A stretch of DNA of 64,000 nucleotides from Burkholderiaceae bacterium (GTDB taxonomy: Bacteria > Pseudomonadota > Gammaproteobacteria > Burkholderiales > Burkholderiaceae_C), in the NCBI GenBank assembly GCA_024235895.1, contig JACKLM010000004.1, positions 1-64,000 on the forward strand, in the 5' to 3' direction. Positions 25,965-37,677 of the stretch are shown here, piece by piece (position 1 is the first letter of the stretch; each line of letters opens with the position of its first letter). Position numbers and translations under genes: made by a program. The notes beneath the pieces were generated by a model. That model was not told the origin of the DNA and did not search any database. It saw only the letters and a list, made by a program, of their open reading frames with translations.

Positions 25965-26479
25965 TCCTGCGACCGGGCGACCCGCTGCTGCTGCCGGCGC
26001 GGCCGCTTTTCATCGCGTTCAGCCTGCTGGCCGTGCTGGCGCTGAGCCTGCTGCCGCTGCCGCGCCACCCGGCGTGGCCGGACCTGCTCGCGCTGGTGCT
26101 GGTCTTCTGGGGCGTGCACCAGCCGCGGCGCGTCGGCATCGCGGTCGCGTTCGCGTTCGGCCTGGTGATCGACGTCCACCAGGGTGCGGTGCTCGGCCAG
26201 CATGCACTGGCGTACTCGCTGCTGAGCTTCGGCGCGGTGACGATCCACCGTCGCGTGCTGTGGTTCGGGCTGGCGGCGCAGGTGCTGCACGTGCTGCCGC
26301 TGTTCGTCCTCGCGCAGCTCGCCACCGTGCTGGTGCGGCTGGCGGTCGGCGGCAGCTACCCGGGCTGGGCGCTGTGGCTGGCGCCGCTGGCGCAGGCCGC
26401 GCTGTGGCCGCTGGCGCACATGCTGTTGCTGGCGCCGCAGCGCCGGCCGCCGGATCCGGACCAGAATCGCCCGTTGTGA
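25961..26479 (+). CDS. mreD: Rod-shape protein MreD
   Basis: A 172-residue multi-spanning membrane protein with five hydrophobic segments and the MreD-typical start ILRPGDPLLLPARPLFIAFSLLAVL and centre GLVIDVHQGAVLGQHALAYSLLS. It forms part of the elongasome scaffold with MreC. The ATG overlaps the mreC stop (ATGA). Confidence 0.94.
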   Translation: MILRPGDPLLLPARPLFIAFSLLAVLALSLLPLPRHPAWPDLLALVLVFWGVHQPRRVGIAVAFAFGLVIDVHQGAVLGQHALAYSLLSFGAVTIHRRVLWFGLAAQVLHVLPLFVLAQLATVLVRLAVGGSYPGWALWLAPLAQAALWPLAHMLLLAPQRRPPDPDQNRPL

Positions 26480-26507
26480 GCGCGCCCATGCCGACGGGGG
26501 ACCCGCG

Positions 26508-28514
26508 ATGACGGAACTGCGCGACGTCGAGACCGAACTCGACCGCCTGCGCACGCGGCTCGTCGTCGCCGCGCTCGCGGTGCTGCTGGGTTTCGGGCTG
26601 ATCGCGGCCCGCCTGGCGTGGCTGCAGGTCGTTCGCCACGACGAGCTCGCCACGCGCGCCGAGGCCAACCGCATCGCCGTGCTGCCGCTGCCGCCGGACC
26701 GCGGGTTCGTCGTCGACCGCCACGGCGTCGTGCTGGCGACCAACGACGCCGCGACGACGCTGGAGCTGACGCCGTCGGCGATCGGCGGCGCGCGCGAGCT
26801 GGACGCGCTGATCGACACCCTGGCCGAGGTCGTGACGATCACGCCCGGCGACCGGCGGCGCTTCAGGCGCTGGATGGACGAGGGCAAGCGGCTGGACGGC
26901 ATCCCGCTGCGCACGCGGCTGGACGACGCCGAGGCGGCGCGGGTGGCGGTGCAGCGCTGGAGGCTGCCCGGCGTCGACGTCCAGGCCAGGCTGCTGCGCC
27001 ACTACCCGCTGGGGGCGACCGCGGGCCACCTGGTCGGCTACATCGGCCGCATCAACGAGGCCGAGAAGAAGGCGCTGGAGGAAGGCCCCGGGGACGTGCT
27101 GGCCAACTACCGTGGCACGCAGGTGATCGGCAAGCTCGGCATCGAGCAGCACTACGAGGACGCGCTGCATGGCGAGACCGGCTTCGCCGAGGTCGAGCAG
27201 ACCGCCGGCGGGCGCGCGGTACGCGAGCTGCGCAGCCAGCCGCCGCGGCGCGGCGACTCGCTGGAGCTGACGGTGGACGCCAAGCTGCAGGCGCTGGTCG
27301 AGCGCCTGTTCGGCGACCGGCGCGGCGCGCTGGTGGCGATCGACCCGCGCAACGGCGAGGTGCTGGCGCTGGTCAGCATGCCCGGCTTCGACCCCAACCT
27401 GTTCGTCGACGGCATCGATGCCGAGAGCTGGCGCGAGCTCAACGACAGCATCGACCGCCCGCTGCTCAACCGCGCGCTGCGCGGCACCTACCCGCCGGGG
27501 TCGACCTTCAAGCCCTTCATGGCGATCGCCGCGCTGACGACGGGCAAGCGACGCGCCGACACCGTCGTCGACGACCACGGCCGCTTCGTCTTCGGCGACC
27601 GCGTGTTCCGCAACCACGGCGAGCACGCGCTCGGGCCGACCGACCTGCGACGCAGCATCGTCAAGTCGAGCAACGTCTACTACTACTCGCTGGCCGCCGA
27701 GATGGGGGTGGACCTGATCCACGACCAGCTCGCACCGTTCGGCTTCGGCCAGCGCACCGGTATCGACCTTCCGGGCGAGCTGACCGGCGTGCTGCCGTCC
27801 ACGCGCTGGAAGCGCGAGACCTTCAAGACGCCCGAGCAGCAGCGCTGGTACCCGGGCGAGACGATCTCGCTGGGCATCGGCCAGGGCTACAACCACTTCA
27901 CGATGCTGCAGCTCGCGCGGGCCACGGCGGTGCTCGGCGCCGGCGGCCAGCGCCACGTGCCGCACCTGGTGCGCGCGATCGTCGCGGCCGACGGCAGCCG
28001 GCGCGAGCCGCCGCGCGAGGTGCTGGCGCCGCTGCCGCTGGCGCCCGGGCACGTCCGCGCCGTGCTCGACGCGATGGAGGGCGTGACGATCGAGGGCACC
28101 TCGGCGCGCGTCTTCGCCGGCGCGCCCTACCGCAGCGGCGGCAAGACCGGCACCGCGCAGGCGGTGGCGATCCGCGCCGGCGCGCGCTACGACGCCGCCA
28201 AGCTCGCCGAGCACCAGCGCGACCACAGCCTGTACATCGCGCTGGCGCCGATCGAGGCACCGCGGGTGGCGGTCGCGGCGATCGTCGAGAACGCCGGCTT
28301 CGGCGCCGTCGCCGCCGCGCCCATCGTGCGGCGCGCGCTCGACTACCTGCTGCTCGGCCAGATCCCGAGCGAGGACGACATCGTGCTGACGCAGCAGGGG
28401 CGAACGGCCGCGCCGGTCGGCACGCCGCGGCGCGCCGACGAGGTGCCGATCGAGGCGCTGATCGGCCTGCCGGGCGCGATCGCGGCCGGTGCCGCCGCCC
28501 CGGCTGGCGAGTGA
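26508..28514 (+). CDS. mrdA: Penicillin-binding protein 2
   Basis: A 668-residue class B transpeptidase that cross-links peptidoglycan in side-wall growth. It has one N-terminal membrane anchor (about 14-38), a pedestal/dimerisation domain, and a transpeptidase domain with all three motifs: Ser332 in PPGSTFKPF (SxxK), the SSN of KSSNVYYY, and KTG in SGGKTGTAQ. It partners with RodA, encoded 10 bp downstream. The ribosome binding site is GGGGGA before the ATG. Confidence 0.97.
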   Translation: MTELRDVETELDRLRTRLVVAALAVLLGFGLIAARLAWLQVVRHDELATRAEANRIAVLPLPPDRGFVVDRHGVVLATNDAATTLELTPSAIGGARELDALIDTLAEVVTITPGDRRRFRRWMDEGKRLDGIPLRTRLDDAEAARVAVQRWRLPGVDVQARLLRHYPLGATAGHLVGYIGRINEAEKKALEEGPGDVLANYRGTQVIGKLGIEQHYEDALHGETGFAEVEQTAGGRAVRELRSQPPRRGDSLELTVDAKLQALVERLFGDRRGALVAIDPRNGEVLALVSMPGFDPNLFVDGIDAESWRELNDSIDRPLLNRALRGTYPPGSTFKPFMAIAALTTGKRRADTVVDDHGRFVFGDRVFRNHGEHALGPTDLRRSIVKSSNVYYYSLAAEMGVDLIHDQLAPFGFGQRTGIDLPGELTGVLPSTRWKRETFKTPEQQRWYPGETISLGIGQGYNHFTMLQLARATAVLGAGGQRHVPHLVRAIVAADGSRREPPREVLAPLPLAPGHVRAVLDAMEGVTIEGTSARVFAGAPYRSGGKTGTAQAVAIRAGARYDAAKLAEHQRDHSLYIALAPIEAPRVAVAAIVENAGFGAVAAAPIVRRALDYLLLGQIPSEDDIVLTQQGRTAAPVGTPRRADEVPIEALIGLPGAIAAGAAAPAGE

Positions 28515-28524
28515 GAGGTCAGCG

Positions 28525-29679
28525 GTGAGCGCGGTGTTCGAGCAACCCTCGCCGTGGCGGCGCGCGCTGCGGCTGTTCCAGGGCTTCGACGGCCCGCTGA
28601 TGCTGGCGGTGGCGCTGCTGGCGGCGATCGGGCTGCTCGTCATGTACTCGGCCGGGCACGACCATGGCAGCCGCTTCGAGGGCCACGCGCGCAACATGCT
28701 GATCGCGCTGGCGGTGCTGTTCGTCGTCGCGCAGGTGCCGCCGCAGCGGATGATGCAGCTCGCGCTGCCGCTGTACGCGCTCGGCGTCGCGCTGCTGGTG
28801 GCCACCGCGCTGTTCGGCGTCACGAAGAAGGGCGCGACGCGCTGGCTCGACATCGGCGTCGTCGTCCAGCCGTCGGAGATCATGAAGATCGCGCTGCCGC
28901 TGATGCTCGCGTGGTGGTTCCAGAAGCGCGAGGGGCAGTTGCGGATCGTCGACTTCGCGGTCGCCGGGCTCATCTTCGCCGTGCCGCTGCTGCTGGTCCT
29001 CGAGCAGCCCGATCTCGGCACCAGCATTTTGGTCGGTGCGGCCGGGCTGTACGTGATCTTCTTCGCCGGGTTGTCGTGGCGTCTGATCGTGCCGGTGGCG
29101 GTGCTGGCGGTGCTGGGCCTGGGCGCCATCGTCGTCGCCGGCGACGCGATCTGTGCCGACGGCGTGCAGTGGCCGCTGCTGCGCGAGTACCAGCGCACGC
29201 GCGTGTGCACGCTGCTGGACCCGACGCGCGACCCTCTGGGCGCGGGCTTCCACGTGTTGCAGGGGCAGATCGCGATCGGCTCCGGCGGCCTGGCGGGCAA
29301 GGGCTTCATGCAGGGCACGCAGACGCACCTGGAGTTCATCCCCGAGCGCACGACCGACTTCGTGTTCGCCGCGCTGGCCGAGGAGTTCGGGCTGCTGGGC
29401 GTGCTCGCGCTGCTGGCGGCGCTGGCGTTCCTGATCCTGCGCGGGCTGTGGATCGCGGCGATCGGACCGACGCTGTTCGCGCGCCTGCTGGCCGGCGCGC
29501 TGACGCTCAACGTCTTCACCTACGCCTTCGTCAACATGGGCATGGTCAGCGGCATGCTGCCGGTCGTCGGCGTGCCGCTGCCCTTCGTCAGCTACGGTGG
29601 CACCGCGATGGTCACGCTCGGGCTGGCACTCGGGGTGCTGATGTCGGTGGCGCGCGCGCGGCGGCTGATGCCGAGTTGA
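28525..29679 (+). CDS. mrdB: Rod-shape SEDS glycosyltransferase RodA
   Basis: A 384-residue SEDS-family lipid-II polymerase with about ten membrane segments. Motifs include LLVMYSAGHDHGSR, KKGATRWLDIGVVVQPSEIMKIALPLMLAWW, LVLEQPDLGTSILVGAAG and VGVPLPFVSYGGTAMVTLGLALG. The GTG start at 28525 is placed behind AGAGG and gives family-normal length. It closes the mre/mrd cluster and converges with the sensor kinase gene. Confidence 0.96.
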   Translation: MSAVFEQPSPWRRALRLFQGFDGPLMLAVALLAAIGLLVMYSAGHDHGSRFEGHARNMLIALAVLFVVAQVPPQRMMQLALPLYALGVALLVATALFGVTKKGATRWLDIGVVVQPSEIMKIALPLMLAWWFQKREGQLRIVDFAVAGLIFAVPLLLVLEQPDLGTSILVGAAGLYVIFFAGLSWRLIVPVAVLAVLGLGAIVVAGDAICADGVQWPLLREYQRTRVCTLLDPTRDPLGAGFHVLQGQIAIGSGGLAGKGFMQGTQTHLEFIPERTTDFVFAALAEEFGLLGVLALLAALAFLILRGLWIAAIGPTLFARLLAGALTLNVFTYAFVNMGMVSGMLPVVGVPLPFVSYGGTAMVTLGLALGVLMSVARARRLMPS

Positions 29680-29719
29680 AGCGCCGCGACCGCGGCCGTG
29701 GGCGGCGCGCGCCCGGCCG

Positions 29720-31219
29720 TCAGGCCTCGGCGTCGGGCCCCTGCGTCTCGGTCTGGGGCTGGAGCGGAAATCGCAGCGTGAACAGCGCGCCCGGGGAGGG
29801 CTCGCCGCGCGCGCGTGCAGCGGGCTGCGCATCGTCGACCGTCAGCGCGGCCCCGTGCTGGGACGCGATCTCGCGCACGATCGACAGCCCCAGCCCACTG
29901 CCGTCGACCTCGGTGCCCAGCGCGCGGTAGAAGGGCCTGAAGACCGACTCGCGCTCGGCCGGCGGGATGCCGGGGCCGTTGTCCTCGACCTGCAGCACCA
30001 GCACCTGGCCGAACGGGTCGGTCGTGACGCGGGCGGTGACGGTGCCGCCGGCCGGCGTGTAGCGCAGCGCGTTGTCGACCAGGTTGCGCACCGCCTCGCG
30101 CAGCAGCACCGGCTGGCCGCGCAGCATCGCGCCGCGCTCGGGGCCCTCGTAGCCGAGGTCGATACGCTTGTCCAGCGCGAGCGGGACGAAGTCGCGCACC
30201 GTGTCGACGGTCAGCTCGGCGAGGTCGACGTCGTCGGCGCGCACCGCCGCAGCGTCGCGGTTCTCGGCGCGCGCCATCGCCAGCAGCTGGTTGACCATGT
30301 GCGCCGAGCGCTGGCTCGACAGCGCGATCTGCTGCAGCGCGTGCTTGAGCGTGAGCGCGTCGCCCTCGCCGCGGTCGATCTGGCGCTCGGCCAGCTCGGC
30401 CTGCATGCGCAGCCCGGCCAGCGGGGTCTTCAGCTGGTGCGCGGCGTCGGCGAGGAACTGCCGCTGGGTCGTCATCGAGCGGTCCAGCCGCTGCAGCAGG
30501 TCGTTGATCGCCGCCACCAGCGGCGCCACCTCGTCGGGCACGTCGCGCTCGGCGATCGGGCTCAGGTCCGTGCTCTCGCGCCGGCGGATCCGCTGCTGCA
30601 GGTCCGACAGCGGGCGGATGCCGCGCGACAGCGCCAGCCACACCAGCACGACGGCGATCGGCAGGATCACGAACTGCGGCAGGATCACGCCCTTGACGAT
30701 CTCGGTGGCCAGCCGGCTGCGCTTGTCCAGCGTCGCGGCCACCTGCACGAGCGACGCGTGGTGCGGCTCGATGCCCGGCGGCGCGACGACCCAGCGGTAG
30801 GCCACGCGCACCGGCAGGCCCTTGACCTCGTCGTCGCGGAACCGCACGTCGCTGGCGGGCACGGTCTCGACGGGCGGCACAGGCAGGTCCGTGTCGCCGG
30901 CGAGCAACTCGCCGCGCACGCCCAGCACCTGGTAGAAGACCTGCTCCTCCTCGTCGGTGCGCAGCAGCGCCACCGCCGCCTCGGGCAGCGCGACGTCGAC
31001 GCGCGGCAATCGCCCCGGTACCGCCGGCGCCAGCACCGTCACCTGACGCGACAGCGCGCGCGCGACGTCGCCGAGCTCACGGTCGTACGGCCGGTTGGCG
31101 ATCCCCTGCGCGACGACCCAGGTCACCGCCACGCTCATCGGCCACAGCAGCAGCAGCGGGGCGAGCATCCAGTCCAGGATCTCGCCGAACAGCGAGCGCT
31201 GCTCGGTGCGGCGCTTCAT
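29720..31219 (-). CDS. TctE-like sensor histidine kinase
   Basis: A 499-residue membrane sensor kinase. It has a first membrane helix (about 19-40), a periplasmic 2CSK/TctE-type sensor domain (about 45-175), a second helix (about 178-198), a HAMP segment, the H-box LADAAHQLKTPL with His261, then the N, D/F and G boxes (LVDNALRYTPAGG, VEDNGPGIP, GSGLGLSIVREIA). It phosphorylates the OmpR-type regulator encoded 29 bp upstream on the same strand. A tricarboxylate-type stimulus is suggested only by resemblance to TctE. Confidence 0.92.
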   Translation of the reverse strand: MKRRTEQRSLFGEILDWMLAPLLLLWPMSVAVTWVVAQGIANRPYDRELGDVARALSRQVTVLAPAVPGRLPRVDVALPEAAVALLRTDEEEQVFYQVLGVRGELLAGDTDLPVPPVETVPASDVRFRDDEVKGLPVRVAYRWVVAPPGIEPHHASLVQVAATLDKRSRLATEIVKGVILPQFVILPIAVVLVWLALSRGIRPLSDLQQRIRRRESTDLSPIAERDVPDEVAPLVAAINDLLQRLDRSMTTQRQFLADAAHQLKTPLAGLRMQAELAERQIDRGEGDALTLKHALQQIALSSQRSAHMVNQLLAMARAENRDAAAVRADDVDLAELTVDTVRDFVPLALDKRIDLGYEGPERGAMLRGQPVLLREAVRNLVDNALRYTPAGGTVTARVTTDPFGQVLVLQVEDNGPGIPPAERESVFRPFYRALGTEVDGSGLGLSIVREIASQHGAALTVDDAQPAARARGEPSPGALFTLRFPLQPQTETQGPDAEA

Positions 31220-31248
31220 GCCCGCGACGACCCGCGTTCCGCGCTGCG

Positions 31249-31920
<672 letters not shown>

Positions 31921-32078
31921 GGCGGTCTCCTGGGGTGGCCTGGTCGGCCATGGGGGCCGGGCGCGGCCAAGGAATCCGGCCGTGGACGGTCCGGGACCAT
32001 TCTAGGAGGCTGTCGGGCCCGGGAAGGCCGTCCGTTCGGCGGGCAGGAGGCCCCGCGCGGGCCCCCGCCCAGGGGCCC

Positions 32079-32109
32079 TTGCACGAGGGGTGCAAATCCC
32101 CCCTCGTGC
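32079..32109. repeat. Overlapping palindromes between the response regulator and recA
   Basis: GCACGAGGGG (32081-32090) and CCCCTCGTGC (32100-32109) form a perfect 10-bp inverted repeat with a 9-bp spacer. TTGCAC (32079-32084) and GTGCAA (32090-32095) form a second palindrome that shares the first arm, so the two structures exclude each other. The element ends 2 bp before the LexA-like box. It may be an operator for the response regulator or for a recA repressor (inference). Confidence 0.65.
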
Positions 32110-32111
32110 CA

Positions 32112-32140
32112 CTGTACGAACATCCAGCTTCTGCGATAAT
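32112..32140 (+). promoter_or_regulatory. recA promoter with LexA-like SOS box
   Basis: CTGT-ACGAACAT-CCAG at 32112-32127 matches the CTGT-N8-ACAG SOS consensus except one base. A GATAAT -10 lies at 32135-32140, 17 bp after the CTGTAC hexamer that can serve as -35. LexA bound here would cover the -35 region. Transcription should start near 32147, giving a short leader to the ATG at 32163. Confidence 0.7.
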
Positions 32141-32162
32141 GGCGTCACCTACGGAGGACACC

Positions 32163-33209
<1,047 letters not shown>

Positions 33210-33225
33210 CGCCGAACGGGCGCAG

Positions 33226-33248
33226 CCGCGGGCGCCTGGCGCCCGCGG
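33226..33248 (+). terminator. Hairpin between recA and recX
   Basis: CCGCGGGCGC (33226-33235) and GCGCCCGCGG (33239-33248) form a perfect 10-bp stem with a CTG loop. There is no T-run. It sits 17 bp after the recA stop. In other bacteria a leaky terminator here lowers recX relative to recA; that role is inferred. Confidence 0.7.
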
Positions 33249-33279
33249 TGGCCCCCGTCGGCAGCCCCTGGCTTGCGCG

Positions 33280-33750
33280 ATGAAACCCGCCGGCCCGTCG
33301 CTCGAGGCGCGCGCGCTGCGCTACCTGGCGCGGCGCGAGCATTCGCGCGCCGAGCTCGCGCGCAAGCTCGCGCGCCACGCCGAGGACACGCCCGACGCGC
33401 CGGCGGCGCAGCAAGTCGATGCGGTGCTGGATGCGCTCGCCGCGGCCGGGCTGCTGAGCGACCGCCGCGCCGCCGAGGCGTTGGTCGGCGCCAAGGCGCC
33501 GCGCCTGGGGCAGATGCGGCTGCGCCAGCTGCTGCGCGAGCGCGGCGTGCCCGACGACGAGGCGGCCGCCGCGCTCGAGTCGGTGCGTGGCGACGAGCTG
33601 GCGCGCGCCCAGGTGGTCTGGCAACGCCGCTTCGGCGCCGTTGCCGACGACGCCGCCGGCCGCGCGCGCCAGGCGCGCTTCCTCGCCGGGCGCGGCTTCG
33701 ACGCCGAGGTCGTTCGCCGCGTGGTGCGCGGGCTCGGCGACGCGGGCTGA
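33280..33750 (+). CDS. recX: RecA regulator RecX
   Basis: A 156-residue RecX. It binds in the RecA filament groove and limits its activity. The typical start SLEARALRYLARREHSRAELARKLARH leads to a LLSDRRAAEALVGAK segment and the helical repeats LRQLLRERGVPDDEAAAALE and RFLAGRGFDAEVVRRVVRG. It lies 70 bp after recA in the usual order. Confidence 0.95.
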   Translation: MKPAGPSLEARALRYLARREHSRAELARKLARHAEDTPDAPAAQQVDAVLDALAAAGLLSDRRAAEALVGAKAPRLGQMRLRQLLRERGVPDDEAAAALESVRGDELARAQVVWQRRFGAVADDAAGRARQARFLAGRGFDAEVVRRVVRGLGDAG

Positions 33751-33795
33751 GAGCCCTTGAACCATTCCGCCCCGGCAGCCGTCGCCCCGGGGGGG

Positions 33796-33822
33796 GGGGC
33801 CGGGCGCGCGATACCCGGCCCC
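33796..33822 (+). terminator. Hairpin after recX
   Basis: GGGGCCGGG (33796-33804) pairs perfectly with CCCGGCCCC (33814-33822) around a 9-base loop. A run of 11 G residues (33789-33799) overlaps its left arm. There is no T-run, but the position after recX fits a terminator. Confidence 0.6.
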
Positions 33823-34006
33823 GCATCCTGCCGCGGGCGTCGTCGTCCGGCATCGCCGGGCGGCCGGCCGGCCGGCCCTCGCCTGCCGCCCCGCTGTAAG
33901 GTGTTGTTGCGGTGCCGCATGCTAAATTCTCGCGACGTCGGCCCCGGGAGCGTCACGCGCTCCGGGCCTTCCCCAGTCCGCCGCGACGCCTCGCGTCGCC
34001 TGCCCG

Positions 34007-34708
34007 ATGCCGCTTCCCCGCAGCCAGGCCTCGCGCCAGCTTCGCCACCACCGCCAGATCGACATCCAGGTCTACGCCCGTGACGACGGGCTGTGGGAAG
34101 TCGACGCGCGCATCAGCGACGTCAAGACGCGCGACGCCCACCTGGCCGGCGGCGTGCGTCCGGCCGGCAAGCCGATCCACGACATGCTGCTGCGGCTGGT
34201 CGTCGACCGCACGCTGACAATCGTCGACAGCGGTGCCGAGTCGATGCGCGTGCCCTACGTCGGCCAGTGCGAGAACCACGGGGACGTCTACGGCCGGCTG
34301 GCCGGGCTCAACCTGCTGCGCGGATTTCGCCAGGCGCTGCGCGAGCGCGTCGGCGGCGCGCTGGGCTGCACCCACATCACCGAACTGGCGCAGACGCTGC
34401 CGACCGCGGTCGTGCAGGCCTTTGCCGGCGAGGTCATCGACACCCGCGGCCTCGGCGACGAGCGGCCGTTCCAGATCGACCGCTGCCACGCGCTGCGCAG
34501 CGACGGCGAGGCGGTGCGCGCGCACTACCCGCGCTGGTACCGTGCGCCGTCCAAGCCCGCCGCCGGTCCGCACGCCGGCGAGGCGTCGGCACCCGGCCCG
34601 CGCCAGCCGGCCCAGGATGCCGGCACGGGCCGGCCGGCCCGCGATCCCGACCCGGGCCGCTCGGCCCGCGTCCCCCACCCGGGCCCAGCGGCCCGCGATC
34701 CCGCCTGA
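34007..34708 (+). CDS. DUF2889 domain protein with repeat tail
   Basis: A 233-residue protein. Residues 1-180 match DUF2889 (RHHRQIDIQVYARDDGLWEVDARISDVKT, GGVRPAGKPIHDMLLRLVVDRTLTIVD and CTHITELAQTLPTAVVQAFAG). The function is unknown; the family is common beside recX and sucCD in Burkholderiales. The last about 50 residues are a Pro/Gly/Ala/Arg-rich tail that includes a 27-bp tandem repeat. A TAAATT element at 33923-33928 could be the -10. sucC begins 21 bp downstream. Confidence 0.85.
   Translation: MPLPRSQASRQLRHHRQIDIQVYARDDGLWEVDARISDVKTRDAHLAGGVRPAGKPIHDMLLRLVVDRTLTIVDSGAESMRVPYVGQCENHGDVYGRLAGLNLLRGFRQALRERVGGALGCTHITELAQTLPTAVVQAFAGEVIDTRGLGDERPFQIDRCHALRSDGEAVRAHYPRWYRAPSKPAAGPHAGEASAPGPRQPAQDAGTGRPARDPDPGRSARVPHPGPAARDPA
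34636..34705. repeat. 27-bp tandem repeat in the DUF2889 gene tail
   Basis: Units begin at 34636, 34663 and 34690 (the third is partial), each starting GGCCCGCG. They encode 9-residue units of the type ARDPDPGRS, ARVPHPGPA and ARDPA. This is a likely site of length variation by slippage. Confidence 0.7.
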
Positions 34709-34729
34709 CCCGCCCCCCGCGAGGAGCCC

Positions 34730-35890
<1,161 letters not shown>

Positions 35891-35909
35891 CGCCCCGCGA
35901 GGACCCGCA

Positions 35910-36803
35910 ATGAGCATCCTGATCGACAAGACCACCCGCGTCATCACGCAGGGCATCACCGGCAAGACCGGGCAGTTCCACACCCGCATGTGCCGCGACT
36001 ACGCCAACGGCCGCGAATGCTTCGTCGCCGGCGTCAACCCGAAGAAGGCGGGCGAGGACTTCGAGGGCATCCCGATCCACGCCAGCGTGGCCGACGCCAA
36101 GGCCGCCACCGGGGCCACGGTCAGCGTCGTCTACGTCCCGCCTGCGGGGGCGGCGGCGGCGATCTGGGAGGCGGTGCAGGCGGACCTGGACCTCGTCATC
36201 TGCATCACCGAGGGCATTCCGATCAAGGACATGCTCGAGGTGCGCAACCGGATGAAGGCCAAGGAGGCCGCGGGCGGCAAGCGCACGCTGCTGCTGGGCC
36301 CCAACTGCCCGGGCACGATCACGCCCGACGAGATCAAGATCGGCATCATGCCCGGGCACATCCACAAGAAGGGCCGCGTCGGCGTGGTCAGCCGCTCCGG
36401 GACGCTGACCTACGAGGCGGTGGCGCAGCTGACCGAGCTCGGCATCGGCCAGAGCTCGGCGGTCGGCATCGGCGGTGACCCGATCAACGGCCTGAAGCAC
36501 CTGGACGTCATGCAGCTGTTCAACGACGACCCCGAGACCGACGCCGTCATCATGATCGGCGAGATCGGCGGCCCGGACGAGGCCGACGCCGCGCGCTGGT
36601 GCAAGGCCAACATGCGCAAGCCCGTGGTCGGCTTCATCGCCGGCGTCACCGCGCCGCCGGGCAAGCGCATGGGACACGCCGGCGCGCTGATCTCCGGCGG
36701 CGCCGACACCGCCGACGCCAAGCTCGCGATCATGGAGGAGTGCGGCTTCAAGGTCACGCGCAACCCCTCGGAGATGGGCAAGCTGCTGAAGTCGCTGCTG
36801 TAG
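35910..36803 (+). CDS. sucD: Succinyl-CoA synthetase alpha subunit
   Basis: A 297-residue subunit that binds CoA and carries the phospho-histidine. Motifs are TRVITQGITGKTGQFHT, GVNPKKAGEDFEGIP, GPNCPGTITPDEIKIGIMPG, RSGTLTYEAVAQLT and the active-site region PGKRMGHAGALISGG. It is cotranscribed with sucC and followed by two hairpins. Confidence 0.98.
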   Translation: MSILIDKTTRVITQGITGKTGQFHTRMCRDYANGRECFVAGVNPKKAGEDFEGIPIHASVADAKAATGATVSVVYVPPAGAAAAIWEAVQADLDLVICITEGIPIKDMLEVRNRMKAKEAAGGKRTLLLGPNCPGTITPDEIKIGIMPGHIHKKGRVGVVSRSGTLTYEAVAQLTELGIGQSSAVGIGGDPINGLKHLDVMQLFNDDPETDAVIMIGEIGGPDEADAARWCKANMRKPVVGFIAGVTAPPGKRMGHAGALISGGADTADAKLAIMEECGFKVTRNPSEMGKLLKSLL

Positions 36804-36809
36804 CCCGCG

Positions 36810-36868
36810 CGGGCGGCCTCCGCCCGGAACGGTCGGCCCGAACGCCGCAGCCTACACTGCGGCGTTCG
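36810..36868 (+). terminator. Tandem hairpins after sucD
   Basis: The first hairpin is CGGGCGG-CCT-CCGCCCG (36810-36826), starting 7 bases after the sucD stop. The second is a perfect 12-bp stem, CGAACGCCGCAG-CCTACA-CTGCGGCGTTCG (36839-36868), followed by AATTT. Together they should end the sucCD transcript. Confidence 0.75.
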
Positions 36869-36914
36869 AATTTCCGGGCACGGCAGCCCTGTGCCCGACC
36901 GCCCTCCCCGTCGC

Positions 36915-37646
36915 ATGCAAGAGTTCCTCACCCCCGCGTTCTGGGTCGCCGTCGGTCAGATCATCATGATCGACATCCTGCTGGGTGGCGACAACGCGGT
37001 CGTCATCGCGCTGGCCTGCCGCAAGCTGCCGGCGGCGCAGCGCACCGCCGGCATCCTGTGGGGCACCGCCGGCGCGATCGCGCTGCGCGTGGTGCTGATC
37101 TTCTTCGCGCTCGCGCTGCTGGCGATCCCCTTCCTCAAGATCGTCGGCGCCGCGTTGCTGGTGTGGATCGGCATCAAGCTGCTCGCCCCCGAGGACGAGG
37201 AAGGCCACGGCGAGGTGCACGCCAGCGACAAGCTGTGGGCGGCGGTCAAGACGGTCATCGTCGCCGACCTCGTGATGAGCATCGACAACGTGATCGCGAT
37301 CGCCGGCGCCGCGCAGGGCGCGGGGCAGGGCCACCAGATGCCGCTCGTGATCTTCGGCCTGCTGGTCAGCATCCCGATCATCGTCTGGGGCAGCCAGTTC
37401 GTGATCAAGCTGATGGACCGCTTCCCGGTCGTCATCGTCGCCGGCGGCATGCTGCTGGGCTGGATCGCCGGCACGATGGCCGTCAGCGACCCCGCGCTGG
37501 CCGACCCCGCGGCCTGGACCTGGGTGCCCAAGCTGCCGCAGAGCGAGCTCGTCAAGTACGCGGCCGGCATCGCCGGGGCGCTGCTCGTGCTCGCGTGGGG
37601 CAAGTGGGTCGCTGGGCGCGCCGGCGCGGCCGACGCCTCCACCTGA
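36915..37646 (+). CDS. TerC-family membrane protein
   Basis: A 243-residue integral membrane protein of the TerC/YjbE group with about seven hydrophobic segments. It has paired acidic motifs in membrane helices (IIMIDILLGGDNAVVIALACR and VIVADLVMSIDNVIAIAG) typical of this family, which has been linked to metal (manganese) export. The ATG at 36915 starts MQEFLTPAFW; a GTG at 36891 is also possible. It stands alone after the sucD terminators. Confidence 0.9.
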   Translation: MQEFLTPAFWVAVGQIIMIDILLGGDNAVVIALACRKLPAAQRTAGILWGTAGAIALRVVLIFFALALLAIPFLKIVGAALLVWIGIKLLAPEDEEGHGEVHASDKLWAAVKTVIVADLVMSIDNVIAIAGAAQGAGQGHQMPLVIFGLLVSIPIIVWGSQFVIKLMDRFPVVIVAGGMLLGWIAGTMAVSDPALADPAAWTWVPKLPQSELVKYAAGIAGALLVLAWGKWVAGRAGAADAST

Positions 37647-37677
37647 GCCGCGTCCGGGCGACGCCGCGTTCGCGCGC

